Source of the DNA: an uncultured Flavobacteriales bacterium
GTDB taxonomy: Bacteria > Bacteroidota > Bacteroidia > Flavobacteriales > UBA1820
Direction of reading: 5' to 3'
Length of the DNA: 64,000 nucleotides
NCBI GenBank assembly: GCA_959608625.1
Contig: CAUHQV010000002.1
Location: forward strand, 1 to 64,000
The translations under genes and the position numbers were made by a program. Below, in pieces: positions 48,831-58,900 of this stretch (positions are counted from its first letter, which is position 1; every line of letters starts with the position of its first letter). The notes under the pieces were generated by a model. The model was not told the origin of the DNA and did not search any database. It was given only the letters and a program-made list of their open reading frames with translations.

Positions 48831-49341
48831 CGCGCGCGGTGACGAACAGGTAATCGGACAGGCGGTTGAGGTATTTTTCCGCTGTTTCCAGTCCGGCGGC
48901 GCCCGTTCCTTTGAGGGTTACCGTCCGGCGCTCCGCACGGCGGCAGATGCTCCGGGCCACATGGGCCAGGGAAACAGCCGGATGGCCGCCGGGCAGGATG
49001 AATTTTTCCAGCGGAGGAAGGGTTTCCTGCATCCGGTCGATCGCCTTTTCCAGCGAACCGATCTCGTCTTCGGTAATGACGGGGACATGGTATTTTTCAA
49101 TGTCTTCCGGCAGGCTCGCCAACTGTCCCCCGAGATTGAACAGGCTGTTCTGGATGTCTTTCAGTTCTTTCCTTAAATCATCTTTTACCCCTTGGGTATC
49201 GGAGAGGAGACCCAGGAAACTATTGAGTTCGTCCACGGTTCCGTAGGCTTCGAGCCGCGGGTCGTCTTTCGGCACCCGTTTCCCGCCTATCAGGGATGTG
49301 CTTCCTTTGTCCCCGGTCTTGGTGTATATTTTCATTTTCAA
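48772..49341 (-). CDS. Cob(I)yrinic acid a,c-diamide adenosyltransferase (PduO type)
   Basis: The enzyme transfers the adenosyl group of ATP to cob(I)alamin to make the coenzyme for mutases such as methylmalonyl-CoA mutase. The 189-residue protein starts with the ATP-binding segment KIYTKTGDKGSTSLIGGKRV, followed by VPKDDPRLEAYGTVDELNSF, FILPGGHPAVSLAHVARSICRRAERR split here as FILPGG and ARSICRRAERR, and LNRLSDYLFVTAR, all PduO hallmarks. It begins 10 bases after the recQ stop codon, so the two are cotranscribed. Its 3' end overlaps a truncated reading frame on the other strand. Confidence 0.94.
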   Translation of the reverse strand: MKMKIYTKTGDKGSTSLIGGKRVPKDDPRLEAYGTVDELNSFLGLLSDTQGVKDDLRKELKDIQNSLFNLGGQLASLPEDIEKYHVPVITEDEIGSLEKAIDRMQETLPPLEKFILPGGHPAVSLAHVARSICRRAERRTVTLKGTGAAGLETAEKYLNRLSDYLFVTARAIAQDCGVEERSWEYPGSK

Positions 49342-49351
49342 ATGTGTTTTT

Positions 49352-51535
49352 TTAATTGGCTACGTCGCTGATGAACTTGATGCGCATCAGGCGGAGTTCT
49401 TCTTCCTCGTAATCCCCCCCGAAGGCGGCCATCGCGTCTTTGATCGCATCTTTTTCCGCGGTCATGAAATAATCCTCGATCTCTTCCTGTTGTTCGGGGT
49501 CGAGCATTTCGTCGATCTGGTAATCGATGTTGACCTTGGTGCCGGAATAGACGATGGCTTCGATCTCCGAAATGAGGTCTGCCATTTCGAGCCCTTTTGC
49601 TTTTGCGATGTCTTCCAGGGGAATTTTGCGGTCCGTACTTTGGATGACGTAGACTTTCAGGCCCGATTTGTTCACTACCGAGCGTACGACCAGGTCGTCC
49701 GGCCGGACGATGTCGTTTTCCTCCACATATTTGGCGATGAATTCGGCGAATTTTTTCCCGTATTTGCGCGCCTTGCCTTCGCCCACTCCGAAAATCGTCT
49801 TCATCTCTTCGATAGAGACCGGGTAGTGCAGGGCCATATCCTCCAGCGAGGCATCCTGGAACATGGCAAACGGCGGAATGCCAAGCCTTTTGGCTTCGCT
49901 TTTGCGCAGGTCGCGCAGAGAAGACAATAGCACTTCGTCCGTTACGCCGCTTTTGCGATTCTGTACGGAAGCCTGCTGCTCGAGTATGTCGTAATTATGG
50001 TCTTCGGTCATCTCGAACTTTTCGTCCGAGGCGAGGAATTCTTCGCTCCGGGGAGTGAGCTTTATTACCCCGTACTGTTCGATCTCCTTGCGGATATAGC
50101 CGTTCACCAGGGCTTGGCGGATAAGGGCCATCCAGAATTTGTCGTCTTTATCCTTGCCGGCGCCGAAGAAAGGCTTTTTATCGACTTTCAGTCCTTTGAC
50201 GGCGGAACTTACCCGGCCGACCAGAATGTTGGTAATCTCTTTCGCCCGGAATGTCTGGGAAGTGTCCCTGACTACCTGTATGAGCGTTTTCAGTTCTTTG
50301 GTAGCGTCTATCCGGGGCTTCGGGTTGCGGCTGTTGTCGTCCATTCCGGCCCCGTCGCCTTTCACTTCGTCGAACTCTTCGCCGAAATAGTGCAATAGGT
50401 ATTTGCGGCGGGACATCGAAGTTTCGGCATAGGCCACCACGTCCTGAAGCAAAGCACCTCCGATCTCCTGTTCGGACAAAGGCTTGCCCACCAGGAATTT
50501 TTCCATTTTTTCGATGTCCTTGTAGCTGTAGAAAGCCAAACAGTGCCCTTCGCCGCCGTCACGGCCGGCGCGGCCAGTCTCCTGGTAATAACTTTCCAGG
50601 CTTTTGGGGATGTCGTGATGGATCACAAACCGCACGTCGGGCTTGTCGATGCCCATGCCGAAAGCGATGGTAGCTACGATTACGTCCACGTCCTCCATCA
50701 GGAATGCGTCCTGGTTCTTGGCGCGTGTCTTGGCGTCCAGCCCGGCGTGGTATGGGGCGGAGGAGATGCCGTTTACACGCAATAGTTCGGCGAGCTCCTC
50801 CACTTTTTTGCGCGAAAGGCAGTATATGATGCCCGACTGATGGGAACGGGTTTTTATGAATTTGATGATCTCCTTCTCTACATCTACTTTGGGGCGTATT
50901 TCATAGAAAAGGTTCGGGCGGTTGAAGGACGATTTGTAGACCGTCGCATCGCTCATACCGAGGTTTTTCTGGATATCCTCCTGCACTTTCGGGGTGGCGG
51001 TGGCCGTCAGGGCGATGATGGGCATCGGGGCTATCTTGTCCAGGATCGAGCGGATGTTGCGGTATTCCGGGCGGAAATCGTGTCCCCATTCCGAGATACA
51101 GTGTGCCTCGTCGATGGCGCAGAAAGAGATGGGAACCGTCTTCAAAAAATCCGTGTATTCGTCTTTGGTGAGCGATTCCGGGGCTACGTATAGCAGTTTG
51201 GTGACCCCGGAACGGATGTCGGTCTTTACCTGTTCCACTTCGCTTTTGGTCAGTGAGGAGTTCAGTACATGGGCTACGGCGGCATCGGTCGATATTCCGC
51301 GCATGGCATCGACCTGGTTTTTCATCAGGGCGATCAGGGGAGATATGATGATAGCGGTGCCGTTCATCAGCATTGCCGGCAATTGGTATGTCAGGGATTT
51401 GCCGCCTCCGGTAGGCATAATGACAAAGGTATTATTCCCAGCCATGAGGCTTTCGATAATTTGTTTTTGCTTACCTTTGAAGGTGTCAAACCCGAAGTAT
51501 TTTTTTAGTTCCGATTCGAGGCTAAAATTTCTCAC
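49352..51535 (-). CDS. recQ: ATP-dependent DNA helicase RecQ
   Basis: RecQ unwinds DNA 3' to 5' in recombination and fork repair. The 727-residue protein has helicase motifs in order: FDTFKGKQKQIIESLM (Q motif), MPTGGGKSLTYQLPA, FCAIDEAHCISEWGHDFRPE, ALTATATP, FGMGIDKPDVRFV and QETGRAGRDG, then an RQC winged-helix region and an HRDC domain (LRDLRKSEAKRLGIPPFAMF). The RQC zinc cysteines of E. coli RecQ are not obvious (YAETSMSRRKYLLHYFGEEF), as in other Bacteroidota RecQ. It is longer than E. coli by a C-terminal acidic extension. The GTG at 51535 is the first start after the predicted promoter; no in-frame ATG lies near. Confidence 0.94.
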   Translation of the reverse strand: MRNFSLESELKKYFGFDTFKGKQKQIIESLMAGNNTFVIMPTGGGKSLTYQLPAMLMNGTAIIISPLIALMKNQVDAMRGISTDAAVAHVLNSSLTKSEVEQVKTDIRSGVTKLLYVAPESLTKDEYTDFLKTVPISFCAIDEAHCISEWGHDFRPEYRNIRSILDKIAPMPIIALTATATPKVQEDIQKNLGMSDATVYKSSFNRPNLFYEIRPKVDVEKEIIKFIKTRSHQSGIIYCLSRKKVEELAELLRVNGISSAPYHAGLDAKTRAKNQDAFLMEDVDVIVATIAFGMGIDKPDVRFVIHHDIPKSLESYYQETGRAGRDGGEGHCLAFYSYKDIEKMEKFLVGKPLSEQEIGGALLQDVVAYAETSMSRRKYLLHYFGEEFDEVKGDGAGMDDNSRNPKPRIDATKELKTLIQVVRDTSQTFRAKEITNILVGRVSSAVKGLKVDKKPFFGAGKDKDDKFWMALIRQALVNGYIRKEIEQYGVIKLTPRSEEFLASDEKFEMTEDHNYDILEQQASVQNRKSGVTDEVLLSSLRDLRKSEAKRLGIPPFAMFQDASLEDMALHYPVSIEEMKTIFGVGEGKARKYGKKFAEFIAKYVEENDIVRPDDLVVRSVVNKSGLKVYVIQSTDRKIPLEDIAKAKGLEMADLISEIEAIVYSGTKVNIDYQIDEMLDPEQQEEIEDYFMTAEKDAIKDAMAAFGGDYEEEELRLMRIKFISDVAN

Positions 51536-51553
51536 GGCTATTGTGAAAATTGG

Positions 51554-51561
51554 TATTTTTG
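51554..51561 (+). promoter_or_regulatory. kdsD -7 element
   Basis: TATTTTTG, an exact TAnnTTTG, 37 bases before the ATG at 51598. The recQ promoter overlaps it on the opposite strand. Confidence 0.55.
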
Positions 51562-51568
51562 TATAGAA

Positions 51569-51598
51569 TAAAGATAAGAAATACCCGTCAAAAAACAA
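51569..51598 (-). promoter_or_regulatory. recQ promoter
   Basis: The minus strand has TTG (51598-51596), a 19-base spacer and TATCTTTA (51576-51569), one base off TAnnTTTG. Transcription would begin near 51565, consistent with the GTG start at 51535. It overlaps the kdsD promoter region, so the two divergent promoters may compete. Confidence 0.45.
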
Positions 51599-52593
51599 TG
51601 AAAATGGAAAATAGATGCAAAAAAGAGAAGAATATTTTGCAACTTGCTAAAGGTGTGATACTTGACGAGTCCAAGGAAGTGGCGGGCCTCGCGGAACGCC
51701 TGGACGGGAATTTCGAGAAAGCGGTGGAAACGATCCTGGACTGCCCGGCGCGGGTGGTGGTGACCGGTATCGGGAAAAGCGCCCTGATCGCCCAGAAAAT
51801 GGTGGCTACGTTCAATTCTACGGGGACGCCTTCGGTGTTTATGCATACGGCCGATGCGATGCACGGCGATTTGGGGGCTGTAATGCCCGACGATGTGATC
51901 ATTATGATCTCCAAAAGCGGCAATACCCCGGAAATAAAATCGCTCGTGCCGGTATTGCGCGGACTGGGGAATAAAATCATCGCCATTACGGCCAACCCCG
52001 ATTCGTATATGGGCCGGGGAGCCGATTGTATACTGAACGCTTACGTGTCCCGGGAAGTCTGCCCCAACAACCTGGCCCCGACCAGTTCCACTACGGTCCA
52101 GATGGTCTTGGGAGATGCGCTGGCCGTAGTACTGGAAGTGCTGCGTGGATTCCGCACCGAGGATTTCGCCCGGTATCATCCCGGTGGCGCCCTGGGAAAA
52201 CGCTTGTATATGCGGGTGCGGGACATCATCGCCCAGAACGAGCGCCCTGCCGTAGCGGCAGATGCCCCTATAAAGAAAGTGATCGGCGAAATATCGTCCA
52301 AGTTCCTCGGGGTCACCGCGGTGACCGACGGAAACGGACGTATACTGGGTATCGTGACCGACGGGGATATCCGCCGTACCCTTGAACGGTACGACGACGG
52401 GAGCCTGTTTTCCCTGACGGCCCGGGATATTATGTCGGCAAACCCCAAGACCATCGCGGCCGACGTATTGGCTTTCGATGCGTTGGAAGTACTCCAGAAA
52501 TACGATATCAACAACCTGCTGGTAACCGACGAGCAGGGCCTCTATTGCGGGGTCATCCATATCCACGACCTGATACGGGAAGGGATCGTCTGA
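51598..52593 (+). CDS. kdsD: Arabinose-5-phosphate isomerase (KpsF/GutQ family)
   Basis: The enzyme interconverts ribulose 5-phosphate and arabinose 5-phosphate, the first step toward Kdo of LPS. The 331-residue protein has an N-terminal SIS domain (VVVTGIGKSALIAQKMVATF, then HGDLGAV and IMISKSGNTPEIKSL) and two C-terminal CBS domains (about residues 205-331, FLGVTAVTDGNGRILGIVTD and LLVTDEQGLYCGVIHIHDLI). The ATG at 51598 follows the -7 element by 37 bases. It starts a run of envelope and export genes: tatC, lptB and dacB follow in the same direction with short gaps. Confidence 0.93.
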   Translation: MKMENRCKKEKNILQLAKGVILDESKEVAGLAERLDGNFEKAVETILDCPARVVVTGIGKSALIAQKMVATFNSTGTPSVFMHTADAMHGDLGAVMPDDVIIMISKSGNTPEIKSLVPVLRGLGNKIIAITANPDSYMGRGADCILNAYVSREVCPNNLAPTSSTTVQMVLGDALAVVLEVLRGFRTEDFARYHPGGALGKRLYMRVRDIIAQNERPAVAADAPIKKVIGEISSKFLGVTAVTDGNGRILGIVTDGDIRRTLERYDDGSLFSLTARDIMSANPKTIAADVLAFDALEVLQKYDINNLLVTDEQGLYCGVIHIHDLIREGIV

Positions 52594-52639
52594 ACGACGA
52601 ATGGCCACGCGGAACAATTATGAATGTAAAAAACGGTAA

Positions 52640-53476
52640 ATGAGCGGAAAGGATACATCCGGCGAGACGACTTTTTTGGGGCATCTTTTCGTGCTGCGCA
52701 AGCACTTGTTCCGCATAGCCCTGTATGTGTTCGCCGGTGCGGTCGTGGCGTTTTTCTGCGATCATATCATCTACGACGATGTTATTTTCGGGCCCCGTCA
52801 CCCGGATTTCCCGACTTACCGGTTTTTCTGCTGGCTTTCGGACGTGATCAACGGATGGTTCCATACCCCGTTCGATCTATGTATGCATCCGGTGCCGTTC
52901 AACGTGCAGAACCGGGAGCTTACCGGCCAGTTCAATTCCCATTTGTGGGTGTCGTTCGTATCCGGGCTTATCATAGCCACACCCCTGATCGTATGGGAGA
53001 TATGGCGGTTTGTTTCCCCGGCCCTTACGGACAAGGAACGGAAGAGTGCCCGTGGAGTAGTGTTCTACGTGTCGTCCCTCTTTTTTCTGGGGATCGCGTT
53101 CGGGTATTTCGTGATCCTGCCGATGTCCATCAATTTCTTTACCGGGTACCGCCTGGGCACGGAGGACGCGATCGTGAACAACATCGAACTGTCGTCCTAC
53201 ATATCGAACGTAGTGAATATCACCCTGGCCACAGGGATCATGTTCCAGATGCCTATCGCCATCTATGTACTGTCCCGGATGGGACTGGTTACCTCAAAGT
53301 TTTTGCTGAAGTATTACCGCCATGCGATCCTGCTGATCCTGATCGTGGCGGCGGTGCTCACCCCGCCGGATATCGCTTCGCAGATCGTGCTGTCCATTCC
53401 TATCATCCTTTTGTACCAGGCCAGCGTGATGATATGCAAGCGCATGGAGAAAAAACGCGCCGCACAGGCGGATTGA
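52640..53476 (+). CDS. tatC: Sec-independent protein translocase TatC
   Basis: TatC is the signal-peptide receptor of the twin-arginine translocase in the inner membrane. The 278-residue protein has the conserved N-terminal FLGHLFVLRKHLFRIAL and six membrane helices, with SGLIIATPLIVWEIWRFVSP, then FFLGIAFGYFVILPMSINFF and TGIMFQMPIAIYVLSRMGLV, and finally AAVLTPPDIASQIVLSIPIIL. The first periplasmic loop is longer than in E. coli, as in other Bacteroidota. No tatA or tatB lies in the window. It is 46 bases after kdsD. Confidence 0.95.
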   Translation: MSGKDTSGETTFLGHLFVLRKHLFRIALYVFAGAVVAFFCDHIIYDDVIFGPRHPDFPTYRFFCWLSDVINGWFHTPFDLCMHPVPFNVQNRELTGQFNSHLWVSFVSGLIIATPLIVWEIWRFVSPALTDKERKSARGVVFYVSSLFFLGIAFGYFVILPMSINFFTGYRLGTEDAIVNNIELSSYISNVVNITLATGIMFQMPIAIYVLSRMGLVTSKFLLKYYRHAILLILIVAAVLTPPDIASQIVLSIPIILLYQASVMICKRMEKKRAAQAD

Positions 53477-53506
53477 CCGAGTGAAAAATAATAAAAAATT
53501 GCAGCT

Positions 53507-54334
53507 ATGAAACTCAGAGCCGAACACCTGAAAAAGACCTACCGCAACCGCTGCGTGGTGAACGACGTATCCCTGGAAGTGAACCAGGGCGAGATCATCG
53601 GACTGCTCGGACCCAACGGAGCCGGGAAGACCACGTCTTTCTATATGATCGTAGGACTTGTCCAGTCCAACGGGGGAAATGTCTATCTGGACGACACCGA
53701 GATTACGCAATTCCCGATGTACAAGCGGGCGCAGTACGGGGTGGGCTACCTGGCCCAGGAGAATTCCGTGTTCCGCAAACTGACGGTGGAACAGAACATC
53801 CTTTCCGTCCTGCAGATGACCAAAAAAACGCCCGAAGAACAGATCGCGAAAATGAATTCGCTGATCGAGGAATTCGGCCTGGAAAAAGTGCGCAAGAGCA
53901 ACGGGGATGTGCTCTCCGGCGGGGAACGCCGCCGCACCGAGATAGCCCGGTGTATCGCGACCGACCCGAAATTCGTGCTGCTGGACGAACCGTTCGCAGG
54001 GGTCGATCCTATTGCCGTGGAGGACATCCAGTCTATCGTTTGGCGATTGAAAGCCAAGAATATAGGGATCCTGATCACCGACCACAACGTACAGGAGACC
54101 CTGGCCATCACCACCCGTACCTACCTGATGTACCAAGGATCTATTCTTAAATCGGGTACCCCGGAAGAACTGGCCGCCGATGCGATGGTGCGTAAGGTAT
54201 ACCTGGGGCAGAACTTCGAATTGCGCCGCAAGGATTTGAGCAACCGGAAACTGCATTCCACCGATATCGTGGAGGCCGTGGCCGAAGCGGAGGCCGAAGC
54301 TACTGCGGAAAAAGAGGCAGACAGAGAGAACTGA
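53507..54334 (+). CDS. lptB: LPS export ABC transporter ATPase LptB
   Basis: LptB powers extraction of LPS from the inner membrane by LptFGC. The 275-residue protein has Walker A LLGPNGAGKTTSFYMIVGLV, the Q-loop region YLAQENSVFRKLTVEQN (typical of LptB), signature LSGGERRRTEIARCI, Walker B FVLLDEPFAGVDPIA and switch LITDHNVQETL. It extends about 35 residues beyond E. coli LptB in an acidic, Glu/Ala-rich tail (VEAVAEAEAEATAEKEADRE). It lies 30 bases after tatC and 21 bases before dacB; the lptFG permease genes are not here. Confidence 0.95.
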   Translation: MKLRAEHLKKTYRNRCVVNDVSLEVNQGEIIGLLGPNGAGKTTSFYMIVGLVQSNGGNVYLDDTEITQFPMYKRAQYGVGYLAQENSVFRKLTVEQNILSVLQMTKKTPEEQIAKMNSLIEEFGLEKVRKSNGDVLSGGERRRTEIARCIATDPKFVLLDEPFAGVDPIAVEDIQSIVWRLKAKNIGILITDHNVQETLAITTRTYLMYQGSILKSGTPEELAADAMVRKVYLGQNFELRRKDLSNRKLHSTDIVEAVAEAEAEATAEKEADREN

Positions 54335-54355
54335 AAAACACATAAATAAAACAGG

Positions 54356-55849
54356 ATGAGAAAACTCACTATAATTTTTGCTGTTCTTACGGCGTTTTCC
54401 ATCGGGCTGTGGGCCCAGGCCGACCTGGGCGCGTCCGAAAACCGGGCAAAAAAAGAACGGGAAATCAAGAAATACATCAAGGAGCTCGAAGAGGATTCGT
54501 TGATGAACACCACTTCGTGGAGCGTGGTGATAAAGAACGTGAAGACCGGGGAAACGATCGCCGAGCGCAATTCGTCCGCCTCGCTTTCCGGGGCCTCCAT
54601 CACTAAACTACTCACTACCGGATCGGCCCTCTCTACGCTGGGAGGAGATTTTCGGTACGAAACGGAGCTGGCCTACAGCGGGGAGATCATCGATTCTACC
54701 TTGTACGGTACGCTTTATGTGGTAGGCGGCGGCGATCCTACGCTGGGGTCGGATTACGACAAGTTCCTGCCGGGGATCGATTCCGTATTCGCCGTGTGGA
54801 AAAAAGCGGTCAATAAAGCGGGTATCGCCCGCGTGGAAGGTTTCCTGGTGGCCGACAGCCGGTATTTCACCCTCGAGCCGATGGTGTCCTCCTGGTCGTG
54901 GGACGATGCGGACACCTATTATGGGACGGGCGTATTGGGGCTTTCGTTCTTTGAAAATAAATGCCGGATCGATTTCGCCCCTTCCGATACGCTCGGCAAA
55001 CCGGTAAAAGCGGTATCTGTTTTTCCCGAAATACCGGGTGTGGAGATCGTCAACCGGACCACTACGGCGGAAGGCCGTGCAAACCAACTGTGGCTGAACG
55101 CCTCGCCCCTGCACCCGCTGGAACATTTCGTGACGGGAAGTTTGGGCCGGCAGCGGGGTAAGGTGACCGAGACCGGGGCCAACCGCGCCGCCGGGCTTTC
55201 CCTGCTCCGCGAATTCGAGAAATACCTCTCGGGCGGCCGCGGCGATATGAACGTAGAATATGCCGTATGGGATACCTATACCCAGGGGATCGATACGACG
55301 GCCAAAAAGAACACGATCTTGAAATACTATTCCCCGGAGCTTCGTACGATCGCCTCGGTGACCAATAAATACAGTGACAACATGTATGCCGAAACGATAT
55401 TCCGCACGATGGGCAAACTGTTGGGCCAGGGCGATTCGCGGTACGATTCCCGGCAGGTGGAGCTGGCGATCCTGGATTCCATCGCCCCGGGCAGCCGGAC
55501 GCTGAACCTCCAGGACGGGAGCGGGTTGTCGCGCATGTCGTTCCTCAACGGGCGCTATTACGCCGATTTCCTGATGGGAATGTACCGTACGGATGCCTTT
55601 GCGGACTTTTTCGAATCGCTGGCCGTCCCGGGCGGAGAAGGAACATTCAAAAACACGATCAAGGATTGCCCTACGCGCACCAACCTGCACCTGAAAAGCG
55701 GTTCGCTGTCGGGGGTGCGGGGGTTGGCTGGGTACAGCCGGAACGGCGACGAACTGCTCTGTTTCGTCATTATGGTGAACCGTTACCATTCCGTTACGCC
55801 AATATCCGCGCGGTTGAATCCGCTGTTGGAACTGATCAGCGAATACTAG
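54356..55849 (+). CDS. dacB: D-alanyl-D-alanine carboxypeptidase/endopeptidase (PBP4 family)
   Basis: This periplasmic penicillin-binding protein trims and opens peptidoglycan cross-links. The 497-residue protein has a signal peptide (MRKLTIIFAVLTAFSIGLWA) and the three active-site motifs: SITK (S81-K84), SDN in KYSDNMYAE and KSG in HLKSGSLSGVRG. YVVGGGDPTLG is the usual segment of domain II. The length is that of the family. It follows lptB by 21 bases and probably belongs to the same transcript; purL has its own promoter. Confidence 0.94.
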   Translation: MRKLTIIFAVLTAFSIGLWAQADLGASENRAKKEREIKKYIKELEEDSLMNTTSWSVVIKNVKTGETIAERNSSASLSGASITKLLTTGSALSTLGGDFRYETELAYSGEIIDSTLYGTLYVVGGGDPTLGSDYDKFLPGIDSVFAVWKKAVNKAGIARVEGFLVADSRYFTLEPMVSSWSWDDADTYYGTGVLGLSFFENKCRIDFAPSDTLGKPVKAVSVFPEIPGVEIVNRTTTAEGRANQLWLNASPLHPLEHFVTGSLGRQRGKVTETGANRAAGLSLLREFEKYLSGGRGDMNVEYAVWDTYTQGIDTTAKKNTILKYYSPELRTIASVTNKYSDNMYAETIFRTMGKLLGQGDSRYDSRQVELAILDSIAPGSRTLNLQDGSGLSRMSFLNGRYYADFLMGMYRTDAFADFFESLAVPGGEGTFKNTIKDCPTRTNLHLKSGSLSGVRGLAGYSRNGDELLCFVIMVNRYHSVTPISARLNPLLELISEY

Positions 55850-55881
55850 AACCGATAACTAAAAAAAAGGTGCAAAAAGGT

Positions 55882-55889
55882 TAACTTTG
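55882..55889 (+). promoter_or_regulatory. purL -7 element
   Basis: TAACTTTG, an exact TAnnTTTG, 28 bases before the ATG at 55917; it shows that a TTG-started longer frame (55887) overlaps the promoter and is not the start. Confidence 0.6.
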
Positions 55890-55916
55890 CGCCGTAATAA
55901 ATCCGAAAATAGAAAC

Positions 55917-58900
55917 ATGCTGTCTTTCTTCAAATCCCCCGCCGACGTGATTTACGTGGTGGATACCGATCAGTACCTGTCCAATGAGTCTGTGGAACGC
56001 CTTACGTGGCTTTTCGGCGGTGCGCGCCAGATACTGGAGCCTATTTACCCGGGCCGTTATGTCGGCCCCCGCAAGGAGATGCTCACCCCGTGGAGTACCA
56101 ATGCGGTGGAGATTTGCCAGAACATGGGCGTGTCCGGGATCAAACGCATAGAACAGTTCGTGGAAGAAGACCGGGTGGAAGTGTTCGACCCGATGCTATA
56201 CCAGAAATACGACGGGCTCGACCAGTTCCTTTTCACTACCTCGCGCAAGGCGGAGGATATCGTCGAGATCACGGATATCCGTGCGTATAACGAGCAGGAG
56301 GGCCTCGCCCTTTCCGGGGAGGAGATCGCCTATCTCGAAGGCCTGTCCAAAAAACTGGGCCGTCCGCTCACCGACAGCGAAGTATTCGGGTTTTCCCAGG
56401 TCAACTCCGAGCATTGCCGCCACAAGATATTCAACGGCCAGTTCATCGTCGACGGGCAGGTGAAGGAACTTTCCCTGTTCAAACTCATCAAGCGCACGAC
56501 CGAAAAACAGCACGACTATATCGTCTCGGCCTACAAGGACAATGTCGCGTTCCTCACCGGCCCGAAAATCGAACAGTTTGCCCCCGCACGCGGGGACGAG
56601 CCCTCGGAATATGAGGTAAAAGACATCGAATCCGTCATTTCCGTCAAGGCAGAAACCCATAATTTTCCGACTACCGTCGAACCGTTCAACGGAGCGGCCA
56701 CCGGCAGCGGCGGCGAAATACGCGACCGTCTGGCCGGCGGAAAAGGCTCCCTGCCATTGGGTGGAACGGCGGTCTATATGACTTCCTATCCCCGCAGCGA
56801 AAAGGGGCGGCCATGGGAAGAAGAGATAAACGAACGTCCCTGGCTGTACCAGACGCCGATGGACGTATTGATAAAAGCTTCCAACGGCGCTTCGGATTTC
56901 GGCAATAAGTTCGGCCAGCCGCTTATCTGCGGCTCGGTACTCACGTTCGAACACGAAGAAAGCGGCCGTACACTGGGTTATGACAAGGTCATCATGCTGG
57001 CGGGCGGGGTAGGTTTTGCCAAAAAAGAGGACGCCCTGAAGTCCGACCCGCAGAAAGGCGACAAGATCGTCGTGCTGGGAGGGGATAATTACCGTATCGG
57101 GATGGGCGGCGGCGCCGTATCGTCCGTAGATACCGGACAATATGCTTCGGCGGTGGAACTCAACGCCGTGCAGCGCTCCAACCCCGAGATGCAAAAACGT
57201 GTGTCCAACACGATCCGGGCACTCGTGGAATCGACAGATAACCCGGTCGTTTCCATCCACGACCACGGAGCCGGAGGACACCTGAACTGCCTTTCGGAAT
57301 TGGTAGAGGCTACCGGAGGCACGATAGAACTGGATAAACTGCCGGTGGGCGACCCGACCCTTTCCGCCAAAGAGATCGTCGGCAACGAGAGCCAGGAGCG
57401 TATGGGACTGGTGGTGAAAGAGAAAGACGTAGCCTTGCTTCAAAAAATAGCCGACCGCGAACGGAGCCCGATGTATGTAGTGGGCGAAGCGACCGGCGAT
57501 ATGCAGTTCCGTTTCGAGAGCGAAAAGACAGGCAAAGCACCGATAGACCTCCAACTTTCCGATATGTTCGGTTCCGCCCCGAAAACGGTGATGGAAGACC
57601 GGACAGTGGAGCGCGTTTATGAAGACGTACAATACGACAAGGCCAAGATCGGCCAGTATATAGAAAATGTCCTGCAACTCGAATCCGTAGCCTGCAAGGA
57701 CTACCTGACCAATAAAGTAGACCGCTGCGTAACGGGTCGCGTAGCCCGCCAGCAGACCACAGGGGCTTTGCAACTGCCGCTGGCCGACCTGGGTGCGATG
57801 GCGCTCGACTACCAGGGGAAAGAAGGTATCGCTACTTCGATCGGCCATGCGCCGGTAGAGGCCCTGATCGATCCCCGCGCCGGTTCCCGCCTGTCGGTAG
57901 CCGAGGCGCTGACCAATATCGTATTCGCGCCGCTCACCCACGGACTTGGGGGTATTTCGCTGAGTGCCAACTGGATGTGGCCCTGCCGCAACGAAGGGGA
58001 GGATGCCGCGCTGTATGCCGCCGTAGAGTCCCTGTCGGATTTTGCCGTGGCCTTGGGCGTGAACGTGCCTACCGGTAAGGATTCGCTTTCCATGACCCAG
58101 AAATACAAGGACGGCACCCGCGTGCTGTCCCCCGGTACGGTTATCGTTTCCGCCGCCGGCGAAGTGTCCGACGTGCGGGGCATATTGACGCCTTACCTGC
58201 GCCGGAAAGGAGACCACGATATCGTATATGTCGATTTTTCCCACTCGCCGCGCGAACTCGGGGGGTCGGCCTTTGCCCAGACGTTGGGCCGTGTAGGCCG
58301 CCGGGCGCCGGATGTAAAGGATACCGAGTATTTCAAAAAGGCATTCGCTGCCGTACAAGCCGTTATCGGCCGAGGATTGGCGGTGTCGGGACACGATATT
58401 TCCGCCGGGGGTATCTTGACCACGCTTTTGGAGATGTGTTTTGCCCAGGTGAACCTGGGGGCGGAAATAGACCTTTCTGCCCTGGGGGAAGAGGACTGCG
58501 TAAAACTTCTCTTCGCCCAGAATCCGGGAGTACTGCTCCAGGTACGCGATACGGAAGCTGTCCGCAAGATATTCGGCGAATACGGAGTGGAAGTACACGT
58601 GATCGGCCGCGCCAAAGCAGGAAAAGAGCTAAAGGTGAAGAACGGCGGAGAAACGCTGTCGTTCAATGTGCCGCAGCTGCGCGATACATGGTATAAATCT
58701 TCCTACCTGCTCGACCGCCGCCAAAGCGGAGCGCAGAAGGCCAGGGAGCGTTACGATAATTACAAGCAACAGCCGCTGAGCTATGTGTTCCCGGAAGGGT
58801 TCACGGGGCAGGCGGCCGATATGGGGTTGGACAATGCCCGCCGGAAACCGACTGGCATCAAAGCGGCCATCATCCGCGAACAGGGTTCCAATTCGGAGCG

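Noticed and set aside
51536..51598. Twenty-one extra N-terminal residues for RecQ
   Set aside because: They are coded by the predicted recQ promoter region and overlap the kdsD start; family alignment begins at the GTG.
56196..58598. An 800-codon minus-strand frame opposite purL
   Set aside because: Same cause: a shadow of purL with no recognisable protein features.
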